From CALCKU01 sp964534845 (GTDB lineage Bacteria; Pseudomonadota; Alphaproteobacteria; Caulobacterales; Maricaulaceae): a stretch of 64,000 nucleotides of DNA. The notes beneath the pieces were generated by a model. It did no database searches. It had not been told where the DNA came from and saw only the letters and a list, made by a program, of their open reading frames with translations. Both the position numbers and the translations under genes were made by a program. Positions 53,942 to 62,964 of the stretch are shown piece after piece. The stretch covers positions 32,307 through 96,306 of the forward strand of contig CAZHPV010000003.1 of assembly GCA_964534845.1 (NCBI GenBank). The letters are read 5' to 3'. Numbering within the stretch: position 1 is the stretch's first letter; each line of letters starts with the position of its first letter.

Positions 53942-54640
53942 TCACAGACGTTCAAATGAGAAGAAATGCCCCTTTCGGCCCTCGCGTAAGGCTTTCTCCA
54001 GATAGCGGGTTGAAGGCCAATCAGGCGGCCTGTCTCGCCAATCCGACATCTGGCCCGCCGACCATGCAAATCCGCCATGCGCCCATAAACGCGTAAGAGT
54101 CCAATCAACATAATCCACAATATCACTACCAAAGCGAAATTCACCGCCCGGCTTTAAAAGACGGTAAAGCTCACCAATAAACTCGGTCGATAAAATCCGG
54201 CGTTTTCTATGGCGCACTTTTGGCCAAGGGTCAGGAAACAGCACAAAGATACGCTCCAGACACTCATCAGGCATTTGGGCGGTAATATCCCGTCCATCAC
54301 CGTGATAAAGCCTTATATTTGAGAGATTATCTGTCTGCACACCCAAAACGGCCTTGGCGACACCGTTTAGATAGGGCTCAGCCCCAAACAGAAGAATATC
54401 AGGGTACTTTGAGGCCTGATATAATAAATGTTCAGCCGCGCCGAAACCAATTTCCAGCCAGATAGGCGGAAAATTGCTTCTACCGACGGGGTCAACATCC
54501 AAGAAATATCTATCCATACAGGCCTGATCAATTGCAATTTGTGGATAGACATTTTGCATCAACGTCCTTTGAGCCGCGCTAAGGGGACGTCCCTTGGCAC
54601 GGCCATAAAGGCGTTGAGAATGCGGCGGTGTAAATGACAC
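53942..54640 (-). CDS. trmB: tRNA (guanine46-N7)-methyltransferase
   Basis: Makes m7G46 in the tRNA variable loop. The 232-residue SAM enzyme shows LEIGFGAAEHLLYQA near residue 62, the diagnostic FPDPWPKVRHRKRRI near 132, and a late PSTRYLEKALREG with the conserved T/Y residues. In Caulobacter-like genomes metK usually precedes it; here the XRE regulator is directly upstream and metK is missing. Confidence 0.95.
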   Translation of the reverse strand: MSFTPPHSQRLYGRAKGRPLSAAQRTLMQNVYPQIAIDQACMDRYFLDVDPVGRSNFPPIWLEIGFGAAEHLLYQASKYPDILLFGAEPYLNGVAKAVLGVQTDNLSNIRLYHGDGRDITAQMPDECLERIFVLFPDPWPKVRHRKRRILSTEFIGELYRLLKPGGEFRFGSDIVDYVDWTLTRLWAHGGFAWSAGQMSDWRDRPPDWPSTRYLEKALREGRKGHFFSFERL

Positions 54641-54688
54641 GCTTTCTAATGACTCGCAAAAAACAGAGTGTAAAGATAGAAACTCTAT

Positions 54689-55111
54689 CTATTCGTCTTC
54701 GGCATCATCCTTAGCCAAAGATCTGGCAAGTTCTAGAATTTGACGCCGGACGGCCTTGCTCTTGATTTTTGAAACGGCCGTTGCCAAGGCAACACCATCA
54801 GAGCTGTTTATAAAATCATAAACAATCGGCATTTGGTCATTTTCTGCAAATTCAAGACTTTGCATTTTTTCCCCCAGACCCTCGAAAAAGAAAGCGACAG
54901 GCACTTCCAGAACCTGCGACATTTTCCAAAGCCTACTGGCTCCAACGCGGTTCGAGCCGCGTTCATATTTTTGTACTTGCTGGAACGTCACACCTAAACT
55001 ATCGCCTAGTCTTTCTTGGCTCATTTTCAAAATTTGACGCCGCAACCTAACACGTGTGCCCACGTGAATATCAACCGGGTTCGGAGACCGCGGTGCATGT
55101 TTGGATTCCAT
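54689..55111 (-). CDS. XRE family helix-turn-helix transcriptional regulator
   Basis: 140 residues: HTH motif LRRQILKMSQERLGDSLGVTFQQVQKYERGSNRVGASRLWKMSQVLEVPVAFFFEGL (about residues 24-80), then a C-terminal helical segment. This regulator is conserved beside lnt in many alphaproteobacteria, and its targets are not obvious from sequence. It lies 77 bp downstream of lnt and 48 bp upstream of trmB, so it may be co-transcribed. Confidence 0.92.
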   Translation of the reverse strand: MESKHAPRSPNPVDIHVGTRVRLRRQILKMSQERLGDSLGVTFQQVQKYERGSNRVGASRLWKMSQVLEVPVAFFFEGLGEKMQSLEFAENDQMPIVYDFINSSDGVALATAVSKIKSKAVRRQILELARSLAKDDAEDE

Positions 55112-55188
55112 TTTTCATCCTCTGTAATGTTCGGTGTTCGAGGTGCCCCCACCTGTATACAGAACAGTTTTTATTCAATGCTATTGAT

Positions 55189-56847
55189 TCAATAGCCCTT
55201 CCCAACATTGATATATAGTATGGACAAGAATAAATTTATCAAGAGAAGAAAAATTGAAAAATGGTATATTTCTACTACAGGCAGCATAGATTTGGGCAAA
55301 CGCACGTCTAGCGCGATTTTTTCATCCGCACCGGCTTGCTTAATAACGCGCCCATAGGAATCAACAGCGCCCGATATACCATTTGAGGCCGCACGGATGA
55401 GGGCAACGCCCTCTTCTATCGCCCGGTATCGCGCCTGATTAAAATGTTGATGCGGTCCTATAGAACGCCCATACCACGCATCATTGGATTGATTTAATAT
55501 CCAGTGGGCCGGGTCAGTTTTCGAACGCGGGGTTAGGCCTGAAAAAATAATTTCATAACAAATTTGCGCGCTGACGCGAGGCAGGCCGGGATAATCCGAA
55601 TTCTCTTTATGTTTTGCAGGTGTCAAAGAGGCGAGGACTGTCGATAAAGTTTTAAACCCAAGTCGGTCAGCCAGTTTTCCGCCTGGTATAAATTCACCAA
55701 AAGGCACTAATTTGGATTTGTCACTATAGGCCGCTAAATGCGCATTGCCCTGTCGGTCAAACGTAATAGCCGCAGAACTATTATAATACTCATCCGAATA
55801 GGGCGGGGCGTTATCAGTCCCGTTCACCGCGCTTTGCTCATGCCGTAAGGTTTGGAGCAACCAAATAGGCGGGTCTTGTGTACGCACGCTTAGGGCTTGC
55901 CCAAAACTGGCAATTAAGGGTCTGTTACGTAAAACCAGACCATTCACCGCCCCTTCCGGCCATATAATATGGCTGATATCGTCAAGGCCGTCGCGCAAGG
56001 AAACTTCGAGAAACTGGTTGACGATTTCAACCGATTTTTGCGGGTCAAACTTATCGCGTTGATTAAACGGGACTTGCGCTATGCGTAAGTGCACACCATC
56101 CACATAATCGGTCTTGGCCCCAGAAAGACGCATAGATCCGCCTATAAACAGGCCCAGTAACATGCCGCAAGCCAGAACAGGTCCCCAGATCAAGCGAGGT
56201 TTAACACGCACCAAAACCACAGATGCAAGCCCCGCGCTTATCAAAAAGACAAGGCAGGTCAGTCCGTATATGCCGATAAAAGCAGCGCTTTGCGAAATAG
56301 GCCCGCCGGCTGGAAAAATATAGCCCGTTAAGTTCCATGGCAAGCCGGATAAAATATGGCCCCGTCCCATTTCCGCCAAAGTAAAAAGCGCGGTAAAGGC
56401 CACAACAGAACCAAAAGCCCCGAGTTTCAGACCTTTATAAAAATAACCCGCAAAGGCCCAAAACAAAGCCAATAACACTGCCAATCCCACGATCATGGGG
56501 GGCATAAGAGGCACGAAGGCGGGCCCCCTGGCTATAAAGGCCGAACCAATCCAGAACAGGCCAAAAAGGAAATATCCAAAACCAAAGCGCCCCGCGATAT
56601 AAAATGCGCGCCGGCCTGGTGTCTCGCCTTCATATCGCATATAATCCAACCGGAGCTTTAAAAGCGCCAAGCTTACCAGCATAACAGCCCAGAAATGAAA
56701 CGGCGCTTGTCCTAGAACCGCCAAAGCGCCCAAAGCGATATCCAATAACTGTCCGCGCCAGCCTCGCATTGTCAGAAGGGTATAAAGCGGCCAGCGCGCT
56801 GGGTCATCATGCGTTAAAGCCGCATTTTTTTGGGCCGGCCTAATCAC
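55189..56847 (-). CDS. lnt: Apolipoprotein N-acyltransferase
   Basis: Adds the third acyl chain to lipoproteins in the inner membrane. 552 residues: about six N-terminal helices (residues 30-225) and a periplasmic nitrilase domain (about 245-510). The catalytic triad is visible as Glu in WPEGAVNG, Lys in SKLVPFGEFIPG and Cys in ICYEIIF. The N-terminus MIRPAQKNAALTHDDPARWP is longer than usual. It lies downstream of the CorC gene in the phoH-ybeY-corC-lnt unit. Confidence 0.95.
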   Translation of the reverse strand: MIRPAQKNAALTHDDPARWPLYTLLTMRGWRGQLLDIALGALAVLGQAPFHFWAVMLVSLALLKLRLDYMRYEGETPGRRAFYIAGRFGFGYFLFGLFWIGSAFIARGPAFVPLMPPMIVGLAVLLALFWAFAGYFYKGLKLGAFGSVVAFTALFTLAEMGRGHILSGLPWNLTGYIFPAGGPISQSAAFIGIYGLTCLVFLISAGLASVVLVRVKPRLIWGPVLACGMLLGLFIGGSMRLSGAKTDYVDGVHLRIAQVPFNQRDKFDPQKSVEIVNQFLEVSLRDGLDDISHIIWPEGAVNGLVLRNRPLIASFGQALSVRTQDPPIWLLQTLRHEQSAVNGTDNAPPYSDEYYNSSAAITFDRQGNAHLAAYSDKSKLVPFGEFIPGGKLADRLGFKTLSTVLASLTPAKHKENSDYPGLPRVSAQICYEIIFSGLTPRSKTDPAHWILNQSNDAWYGRSIGPHQHFNQARYRAIEEGVALIRAASNGISGAVDSYGRVIKQAGADEKIALDVRLPKSMLPVVEIYHFSIFLLLINLFLSILYINVGKGY

Positions 56848-56854
56848 CTATGCG

Positions 56855-57760
56855 TCAATCGGGTTTTAAAACATTATCATGTGCGGGCTTATGGCCAGAT
56901 GTCACACGTATTTTTAAGCGCTTAACCCGGCGCGGATCCGCATCAATGACTTCAAATTCAACCCCGTCCGGATGCCTGATAACCTCACCGCGTTCAGGGA
57001 CACGTCCGGCCAGTGTAAAAACAAGACCGCCCAGCGTATCAACATCGTCTTCTTCATCCGCCGTCGCAAAATCTCGCCCCAAAGCGTCTTCAAAATCATC
57101 AATAGTAATACGCGCATCCGCTTCCCAGACCGCTTTGCCTCCCGGTTCAGTTGTTTTTAAAACTTCCGGTTCGGCATCATCATGCTCATCTTCAATATCG
57201 CCGACAATAGGTTCAACAAGGTCTTCCAGCGTTACCAGCCCGTCTGTGCCGCCATATTCATCCACAACAATCGCCATATGCAGGCGGCGGGCCTGCATGC
57301 GCGTTAGTAGGTCTTGGGCCAACATAGAGGGCGGAACGTAAAGAACAGGCCTTAAAATTTGCGAAACGACCTTTTTATCGGGATAGGATTTCGCGCCGCG
57401 GCCTTTAGCATCAAATAACAAAAAGGGCAGCAAATCCTTGATATGGACCATCCCTAAAGGGTCATCCAATGTTTCCTTATAGACAGGCAAGCGGGAATGG
57501 CCCGCGTCCTTAAAGGCCGTAGAGAGCTCTTTTAAACTTGCCGTATTTTCTGTGGCAACAATATCCGCCCGAGGCACCATAACGTCTTCGACACGCAAAT
57601 GCTGAAACTCTTCAGCCGCGCTGATCATGCTCTCTTGCGCTTTTTCAGCCATTGGCGATGATTTGCGGGGCGAGGGTTTACTTGCAGCCTTAAGCGCGCC
57701 TTCATTAGCGCCGCCAATAACTTTTTTAAACCAAGACATCTTTTCCGGGGAGTCCACCAT
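56855..57760 (-). CDS. CorC/HlyC-type CBS-domain protein
   Basis: 301 residues: a tandem CBS pair (RVEDVMVPRADIVATENTASLKELSTAFKDAGHSRLPVYKETLDDPLGMVHIKDLL, then VPPSMLAQDLLTRMQARRLHMAIVVDEYGGTDGLVTLEDLVEPIVGDI) and a C-terminal CorC_HlyC domain (about 215-290). Implicated in divalent cation transport or envelope homeostasis. Start ATG 57760 lies two bases after the ybeY stop; ATG 57739 is an alternative giving MSWFKKVIG. Confidence 0.93.
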   Translation of the reverse strand: MVDSPEKMSWFKKVIGGANEGALKAASKPSPRKSSPMAEKAQESMISAAEEFQHLRVEDVMVPRADIVATENTASLKELSTAFKDAGHSRLPVYKETLDDPLGMVHIKDLLPFLLFDAKGRGAKSYPDKKVVSQILRPVLYVPPSMLAQDLLTRMQARRLHMAIVVDEYGGTDGLVTLEDLVEPIVGDIEDEHDDAEPEVLKTTEPGGKAVWEADARITIDDFEDALGRDFATADEEDDVDTLGGLVFTLAGRVPERGEVIRHPDGVEFEVIDADPRRVKRLKIRVTSGHKPAHDNVLKPD

Positions 57761-57762
57761 AT

Positions 57763-58269
57763 TTAAGGCCTATTAATTTCATAAGGATTGTCAATCCCTA
57801 AGCCTTGTAAGACTGCAATCTCAAGTGATTCCATTTTCTCTGCCTTTTGGTCTGTATCATGGTCAAAGCCCCGCAAATGTAAAAAACCATGGACAAAAAG
57901 ATGCAAGCAATGCGCAACGACAGACACAGATTTTTCTTCAGCTTCGCGTAAAATCGTTTCATAGGCCAAAACTATATCACCCAAAAGCGCGGGCGGTATA
58001 TCTGCTAGACCATCCGCCAGAAAGGGCGCCGCGCCGACTGCCGGAAAGGAGAGTACATTTGTTGCCTTATCCTTGCCCCGATATGTTTTGTTTAAGGCAC
58101 GAATACCCGCATCACTTACCAGCGCCACGCTTAACTCACCTGCATTTGGCGACCCTAAAGCCTCAGTTAAAGCTTTTAGCGCGCGCTGGAACTCGGCTTC
58201 AAGATCAGCCTCGATCTGCGACCAGAGCGGTTCTATAACGGATATATCCATATTTAGAGACAAGGACAT
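57763..58269 (-). CDS. ybeY: rRNA maturation RNase YbeY
   Basis: A 168-residue metal-dependent endoribonuclease for 16S rRNA 3' end processing and ribosome quality control. The zinc motif HGFLHLRGFDHDTD (H-x3-H-x5-H form) is at about residues 130-143, preceded by LGDIVLAYETI. It lies between phoH and corC in the conserved cluster; the start ATG 58269 is 21 bp after the phoH stop. Confidence 0.95.
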   Translation of the reverse strand: MSLSLNMDISVIEPLWSQIEADLEAEFQRALKALTEALGSPNAGELSVALVSDAGIRALNKTYRGKDKATNVLSFPAVGAAPFLADGLADIPPALLGDIVLAYETILREAEEKSVSVVAHCLHLFVHGFLHLRGFDHDTDQKAEKMESLEIAVLQGLGIDNPYEINRP

Positions 58270-58290
58270 AAACCGTCCCTTTTCGTTCGC

Positions 58291-59262
58291 CTAACTATCT
58301 GATTGTCGCGACACTGTCTTGGAATCTTTTTCATAAGCATTGACAATTTTACCAACAAGCGGGTGGCGAACAACATCGGAGGCGAGAAATTCAATCTGTT
58401 TAATACCTTTTATATTTTTTAAAATCTTTAGCGCGTGTGCCAGACCCGATGTTACGCCACGAGGCAAATCAGATTGGGTCGGATCGCCCGTTACAGCATA
58501 TTTTGCACGTTCGCCCAATCTTGTGAGGACCATTTTCATTTGCGGAATGGTCGCGTTTTGCGCCTCATCTATCACGACAAAAGCATCAGATAATGTCCTC
58601 CCGCGCATAAAAGCCAGAGGCGCGACTTCAATATCACCTGCCGCACGCCGGCGCTCCACTTCATCGCGTCCCAAGACCATATGAAGTGCATCCCAAATGG
58701 GCTGCATATAGGGATCGACTTTTTCGTTGAGGTCACCAGGTAAGAACCCCAGCCTTTCTCCCGCTTCAACAGCTGGACGGCAAGCTATGAATTTGGCGAC
58801 TTCCCCGCGCGCAAGCAAGGATGCCCCGTGAGCCGTTGCCAGAAATGTTTTCCCTGTCCCGGCCGGTCCCACACCGAAAATAATAGTTTCGTCCCGTAAG
58901 GCATGAATGAATTTTTCCTGACGCGGGGTTTTGGGTACAATCGGGCTGCGGCGGGGAAAGGGTATAATCGCGTCCACAGCCGCCGTCTTGACCTGTCCTT
59001 TGCCCATCGCCTTAATCAAGGCCCTGATATCTGACGCCCCGCATGGCCAGCCGCGCTCAAGGCGTTGATAAATTTCGCGTATGAGTTCTGCGGCGCGGGT
59101 CCGGGAAGGCGTATCACCATTAATGTGCACACTCGCCCCCGGGGCTTCAACATATACGTCCAAGGCGTCTTCGATCAAAGCCAGATGGGCATGTCCCGCC
59201 CCGCACAATTTGCGAACAAGGTCAGGGTCGTTAAATTCCAAAATATCGGTTTGCTTACTCAT
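58291..59262 (-). CDS. PhoH-like ATPase
   Basis: 323 residues with an N-terminal KH-like RNA-binding segment and a P-loop ATPase core: Walker A GPAGTGKTFLATAHGAS near residue 135, PYMQPIWDALHMVLGRDEVER, and Walker B VVIDEAQNATIPQMKMVLTR near 228, followed by GDPTQSDLPRG. PhoH proteins in this cluster with ybeY act in RNA metabolism. It follows the ALDH gene by 89 bp on the same strand, whereas in relatives it usually follows miaB directly. Confidence 0.94.
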   Translation of the reverse strand: MSKQTDILEFNDPDLVRKLCGAGHAHLALIEDALDVYVEAPGASVHINGDTPSRTRAAELIREIYQRLERGWPCGASDIRALIKAMGKGQVKTAAVDAIIPFPRRSPIVPKTPRQEKFIHALRDETIIFGVGPAGTGKTFLATAHGASLLARGEVAKFIACRPAVEAGERLGFLPGDLNEKVDPYMQPIWDALHMVLGRDEVERRRAAGDIEVAPLAFMRGRTLSDAFVVIDEAQNATIPQMKMVLTRLGERAKYAVTGDPTQSDLPRGVTSGLAHALKILKNIKGIKQIEFLASDVVRHPLVGKIVNAYEKDSKTVSRQSDS

Positions 59263-59351
59263 TTATAACGTAACTAGCACCCCGCACGCGTCATGCCAAA
59301 TAGTATAATATGCGTTTACGCCCCTATTGCAGCTTGCTTTTGCCTGTTTTC

Positions 59352-60800
59352 CTATACAGCCTTATTGGCTGGCGGCGTACGGATAACGAGATTTCTTATC
59401 TCTGTCATATCTTCCATAGCAAAAACAATCCCCTCACGACCCAATCCTGAATCTTTCACGCCGCCATATGGCATATTGTCTACGCGGAAACTTGGCATAT
59501 CTCCGACAACAACGCCGCCGACATCCATTTCATCCCAAGCCTGTTGGATCTTATAATAATCGCGCGTAAATATACCGGCCTGAAGCCCGAATTTGGAAGC
59601 ATTGACGTCTTTTATGGCCGCGTCCCAGGTCTTGAATTTAGACAGAACAGCAACGGGGCCAAAGGCCTCTTCAACGACAATAGCACAATCTGTTGGAACA
59701 TCTTCGAGCAAGGTCGCATCCAGCATTGCGCCGTCTCGCGTCCCTCCACACAAGACGCGTCCGCCTTTTGTCTTAGCCTCATCAATCCAACCCTCTAGTC
59801 GCATGGCTTCTTTTTCTGAAATCATGGGGCCAACAAATGTATCGGGATCGCGCGGATCGCCCTTTATCAAGGCCGCCGATTTTTTAACAAGCAGGGCCTT
59901 CATAGGCTCATAAACATCTTCATGTATGAGGATACGTTGCACACCAATACAGCTTTGCCCCGACTGGTAGAAGGCTCCGATTATAATACGGTTGGCCGCG
60001 TCCTCAAGATGCGTATCATGGTCAACGACTACAGCTGCATTGCCGCCCAGTTCCAAAATAACTTTTTTCTTGCCCGCTTTCGCTTTCAAGGCCCATCCCA
60101 CATCTGGAGAGCCCGTAAAGGACAGAAGCTTTAAACGCTCATCCACCGTAAACAAATCTGCCCCGTCGCGCGAACAGGGAAGGATCGAAAACGCGCCTTC
60201 AGGGAGGTCTGTTTCAGCAAGGACTTCGCCCATAATTATAGCCCCTAAGGGTGTCCGGCTGGCCGGTTTCATAACAAAAGGACATCCCACAGCTATCGCA
60301 GGGGCGACTTTATGGGCGGCTAGGTTAAGTGGAAAATTAAACGGTGATATAAAGGAACACGGGCCAATTGGCACACGTTTCCACATACCTCTATACCCAT
60401 GTGCCCGCTTGGAAATATCTAGCGTTTGTATTTCTCCTTTCATACGCACAGACTCTTCAGCGGCAATCTCAAACGTATCGATAAGACGGTCCACCTCACC
60501 GCGGGCATCCTTGATCGGTTTGCCTGCCTCTATACAGAGAGCCTCAGCAAGTTCGTCATAGCGATCCCGAAACCGCTTAACACAATGCATTAAAACGGCT
60601 TTCCGGGCATAAGCCGGCATTTGCGCCATAGCCTGACTGGCAGACGTAGCCGCAGCGATGGCTTTCTCGATATCCTCAGGCCCCGCCAGCGCGACATGAG
60701 TGGCCACTTTACCTGTATATTTATCTGTGACCTCTAGGTCTTTATTGGCGTAGACAGCTTTATTCGCCAAATAATATGGGTATGACTTTGCAAGCGCCAT
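59352..60800 (-). CDS. Aldehyde dehydrogenase family protein
   Basis: A 482-residue NAD(P)-dependent aldehyde dehydrogenase: the Glu of the active site in KKVILELGGNAAVVV, catalytic Cys in YQSGQSCIGVQRI, NAD-binding SFTGSPDVGW, and the C-terminal PFGPVAVLSKF and PYGGVKDSGLGREG. It resembles the lactaldehyde/phosphonoacetaldehyde-type subgroup. ATG 60800 with GGAGGAG six bases upstream is a much better start than the TTG at 60815. It starts 18 bp after the ThDP-enzyme stop, so the two are probably one operon. Confidence 0.92.
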   Translation of the reverse strand: MALAKSYPYYLANKAVYANKDLEVTDKYTGKVATHVALAGPEDIEKAIAAATSASQAMAQMPAYARKAVLMHCVKRFRDRYDELAEALCIEAGKPIKDARGEVDRLIDTFEIAAEESVRMKGEIQTLDISKRAHGYRGMWKRVPIGPCSFISPFNFPLNLAAHKVAPAIAVGCPFVMKPASRTPLGAIIMGEVLAETDLPEGAFSILPCSRDGADLFTVDERLKLLSFTGSPDVGWALKAKAGKKKVILELGGNAAVVVDHDTHLEDAANRIIIGAFYQSGQSCIGVQRILIHEDVYEPMKALLVKKSAALIKGDPRDPDTFVGPMISEKEAMRLEGWIDEAKTKGGRVLCGGTRDGAMLDATLLEDVPTDCAIVVEEAFGPVAVLSKFKTWDAAIKDVNASKFGLQAGIFTRDYYKIQQAWDEMDVGGVVVGDMPSFRVDNMPYGGVKDSGLGREGIVFAMEDMTEIRNLVIRTPPANKAV

Positions 60801-60818
60801 AACAAACTCCTCCAATTA

Positions 60819-62465
60819 TTATAAAGCGGCGCTTAGGTCTTTGATTTTATTATTTAGGATTTCATCATTTTCAGTGTAATCGACCGGACATTCGATAAGG
60901 TGTACACCGTCCGTATTTAGACATTTTTTCAAAATTTTACTAAGCTGGCCGGAGGATTTAACAAGATAGCCATTTGCCCCGTAACTTTTTGCATATTTGA
61001 CAAAATCAGGGTTGTTATATTCCAGCCCCCAATCCTGAAAACCCATATTGGCTTGTTTCCAGCGGATCATACCATAGGAATTATCATTCAAGATCAAGAC
61101 CGTTATATTCATTTTCAGGCGAACAGCTGTCTCTAATTCTTGCGAGTTCATCATAAAGCCACCGTCACCGCAAACCGCCATAACTTTTCTCTCGGGATGC
61201 ACTAAATGCGCAGCCATAGCCGATGGTAGACCCGCGCCCATTGTCGCCAAGGCATTGTCTAATAGGACCGTGTTAGGCCCATAAGCCTTATAATTTCGGG
61301 CAAACCAGATTTTATAAACCCCGTTATCAAGGCAAATAATACCGTCTTCCGGCATTATATCCCTAAGCGATTTAACCAGCATTTGCGGGTAAATCGGGAA
61401 GCGCATATCATCCGTGCCTTCGGCCTCATGGGCCGCGCCTGATTTACGAACGCTAATCATACGGTCAAAATCCCAATGATCTTGAACCGTAATACCTTCT
61501 GAAATACGCCAAATAGCATTGGCAATATCCCCGATAACCTCGACTTGCGGGAAGTAAACCGCGTCCACTTCAGCCGAGTTAAACGATATATGGATAACTT
61601 CTGCCCCGTCTGCCTCCATAAAGAAAGGCGGCTTTTCAATAACATCATGACCGATATTTAGGATAAGGTCAGCGGCTTCAATTGCGCGGTGGACAAAATC
61701 ACCCGCGCTTAAGGCCGCACAGCCCATAAAGAGGGGGTGGCGTTCATCCACGACGCCTTTACCTAATTGCGTCGTTACAAACGGAATGCCGGTTTTATCA
61801 ACAAATTCTGTCAGCATTTTACTGGTGATTTTTCTATTGGCCCCCGCACCGATAACAAGTATCGGTGATTTTGCCGACTCGATTTGCTTGATCGCGACAT
61901 TAATCGCCTTTTCCTCTGGTACCGGACGCCGGGAGATAGAGGGCCGCATGGGCTTTTCGTCTGTTTGTTCCTCAGCGATATCCTCTGGAAACTCCAAATG
62001 TACAGCGCCGGGCTTTTCTTCTTCGGCTATCCTTATCGCCTCTCTGACTTTGTTTGGAATATTGTCAGACGAGACAATCTGATGGGTATATTTGGTTATA
62101 GGCCCCATCATATCCACAACGTCCAGAATTTGAAAACGCCCCTGCTTGGATTTCTTCACGGGCTTCTGCCCCGTAATCATCATCATCGGCATACCGCCGA
62201 GTTGCGCGTAAGCGGCGGCGGTAACAAAATTCGTTGCCCCCGGCCCCAAAGTGGCTAAACAGACGCCGGTTTTACCGGTGAAACGCCCTATTGTTGCCGC
62301 CATAAATCCGGCGGCCTGTTCGTGCCGTGTTAAAATGAGTTTGATTTTTTTTGATCTGGAGAGACTGTCGAGAAAATCCAGATTCTCCTCCCCCGGTATC
62401 CCAAAAATATAATCTATACCTTCAAGCTCTAATGCCTGAATAAACAAGTCTGATGCTTTAGTCAT
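60819..62465 (-). CDS. AlsS/BudB-like ThDP enzyme (acetolactate synthase large-subunit family)
   Basis: 548 residues. Three ThDP-enzyme domains: N-terminal Pyr domain with catalytic Glu in LTRHEQAAGFMA (about residue 48), a central domain with VIGAGANRK, and a C-terminal PP domain with the ThDP motif GDGGFMMNSQELETAVRLK..NDNSYGMIRWKQ (about 427-460). The segments GPITKYTHQI and CPVDYTEND resemble catabolic acetolactate synthases (AlsS/BudB) more than IlvB/IlvI. No small subunit or acetolactate decarboxylase gene is adjacent. It may act as a 2-oxoacid decarboxylase feeding the ALDH (inference). Confidence 0.85.
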   Translation of the reverse strand: MTKASDLFIQALELEGIDYIFGIPGEENLDFLDSLSRSKKIKLILTRHEQAAGFMAATIGRFTGKTGVCLATLGPGATNFVTAAAYAQLGGMPMMMITGQKPVKKSKQGRFQILDVVDMMGPITKYTHQIVSSDNIPNKVREAIRIAEEEKPGAVHLEFPEDIAEEQTDEKPMRPSISRRPVPEEKAINVAIKQIESAKSPILVIGAGANRKITSKMLTEFVDKTGIPFVTTQLGKGVVDERHPLFMGCAALSAGDFVHRAIEAADLILNIGHDVIEKPPFFMEADGAEVIHISFNSAEVDAVYFPQVEVIGDIANAIWRISEGITVQDHWDFDRMISVRKSGAAHEAEGTDDMRFPIYPQMLVKSLRDIMPEDGIICLDNGVYKIWFARNYKAYGPNTVLLDNALATMGAGLPSAMAAHLVHPERKVMAVCGDGGFMMNSQELETAVRLKMNITVLILNDNSYGMIRWKQANMGFQDWGLEYNNPDFVKYAKSYGANGYLVKSSGQLSKILKKCLNTDGVHLIECPVDYTENDEILNNKIKDLSAAL

Positions 62466-62574
62466 AAAACGCCCCTTAAATAACTATAGGAACACAGTGA
62501 CAGGAAATGACAAGCGAGTCTAGGCTTTAACTATTCACACCATAAGATTATCCCATCCGCAATCCCGGCGGCAA

Positions 62575-62964
62575 TTACAGGCGCTGTTTTAATTTGATAT
62601 GGACAGCCCGGTAAGGCGTCTCACCGATTTGCTCGGCCCTATGGCCATGTATGGCCGGATCAAAGCTAACGCCGTCATCTATATAGTCTTGGGCCACATA
62701 AAGATCACCGGCTCGGAAGAGCCTGTCTTCGCCCGAAACAAGCATAATACGGATTGCGCCCGAAAGCACGATTAATAATGTAGGATCACCCGCGCAATGA
62801 TAATCGGATTTATAGCCATGGCTTTCACGCAAGCGAAAATTCACCGCGCCGATTTGATCGGATAAATAACGCGTCATCTCGCCGGACATATTTACATCCC
62901 GCTCGGAAAAAACGGATGCATTTGATCCGTCATTGGTCACTATGGGTATACGCATTTTTGTCAT
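62575..62964 (-). CDS. Small cupin-like protein
   Basis: 129 residues forming a predicted beta-barrel: [40 protein letters not shown] resembles a cupin with one clear His and Gly-turns; a second metal His cluster is incomplete. It starts by ATGA overlap with the miaB stop and precedes the AlsS-like gene by 109 bp. Function unknown; cupins of this kind bind small molecules or metals. Confidence 0.6.
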   Translation of the reverse strand: MTKMRIPIVTNDGSNASVFSERDVNMSGEMTRYLSDQIGAVNFRLRESHGYKSDYHCAGDPTLLIVLSGAIRIMLVSGEDRLFRAGDLYVAQDYIDDGVSFDPAIHGHRAEQIGETPYRAVHIKLKQRL

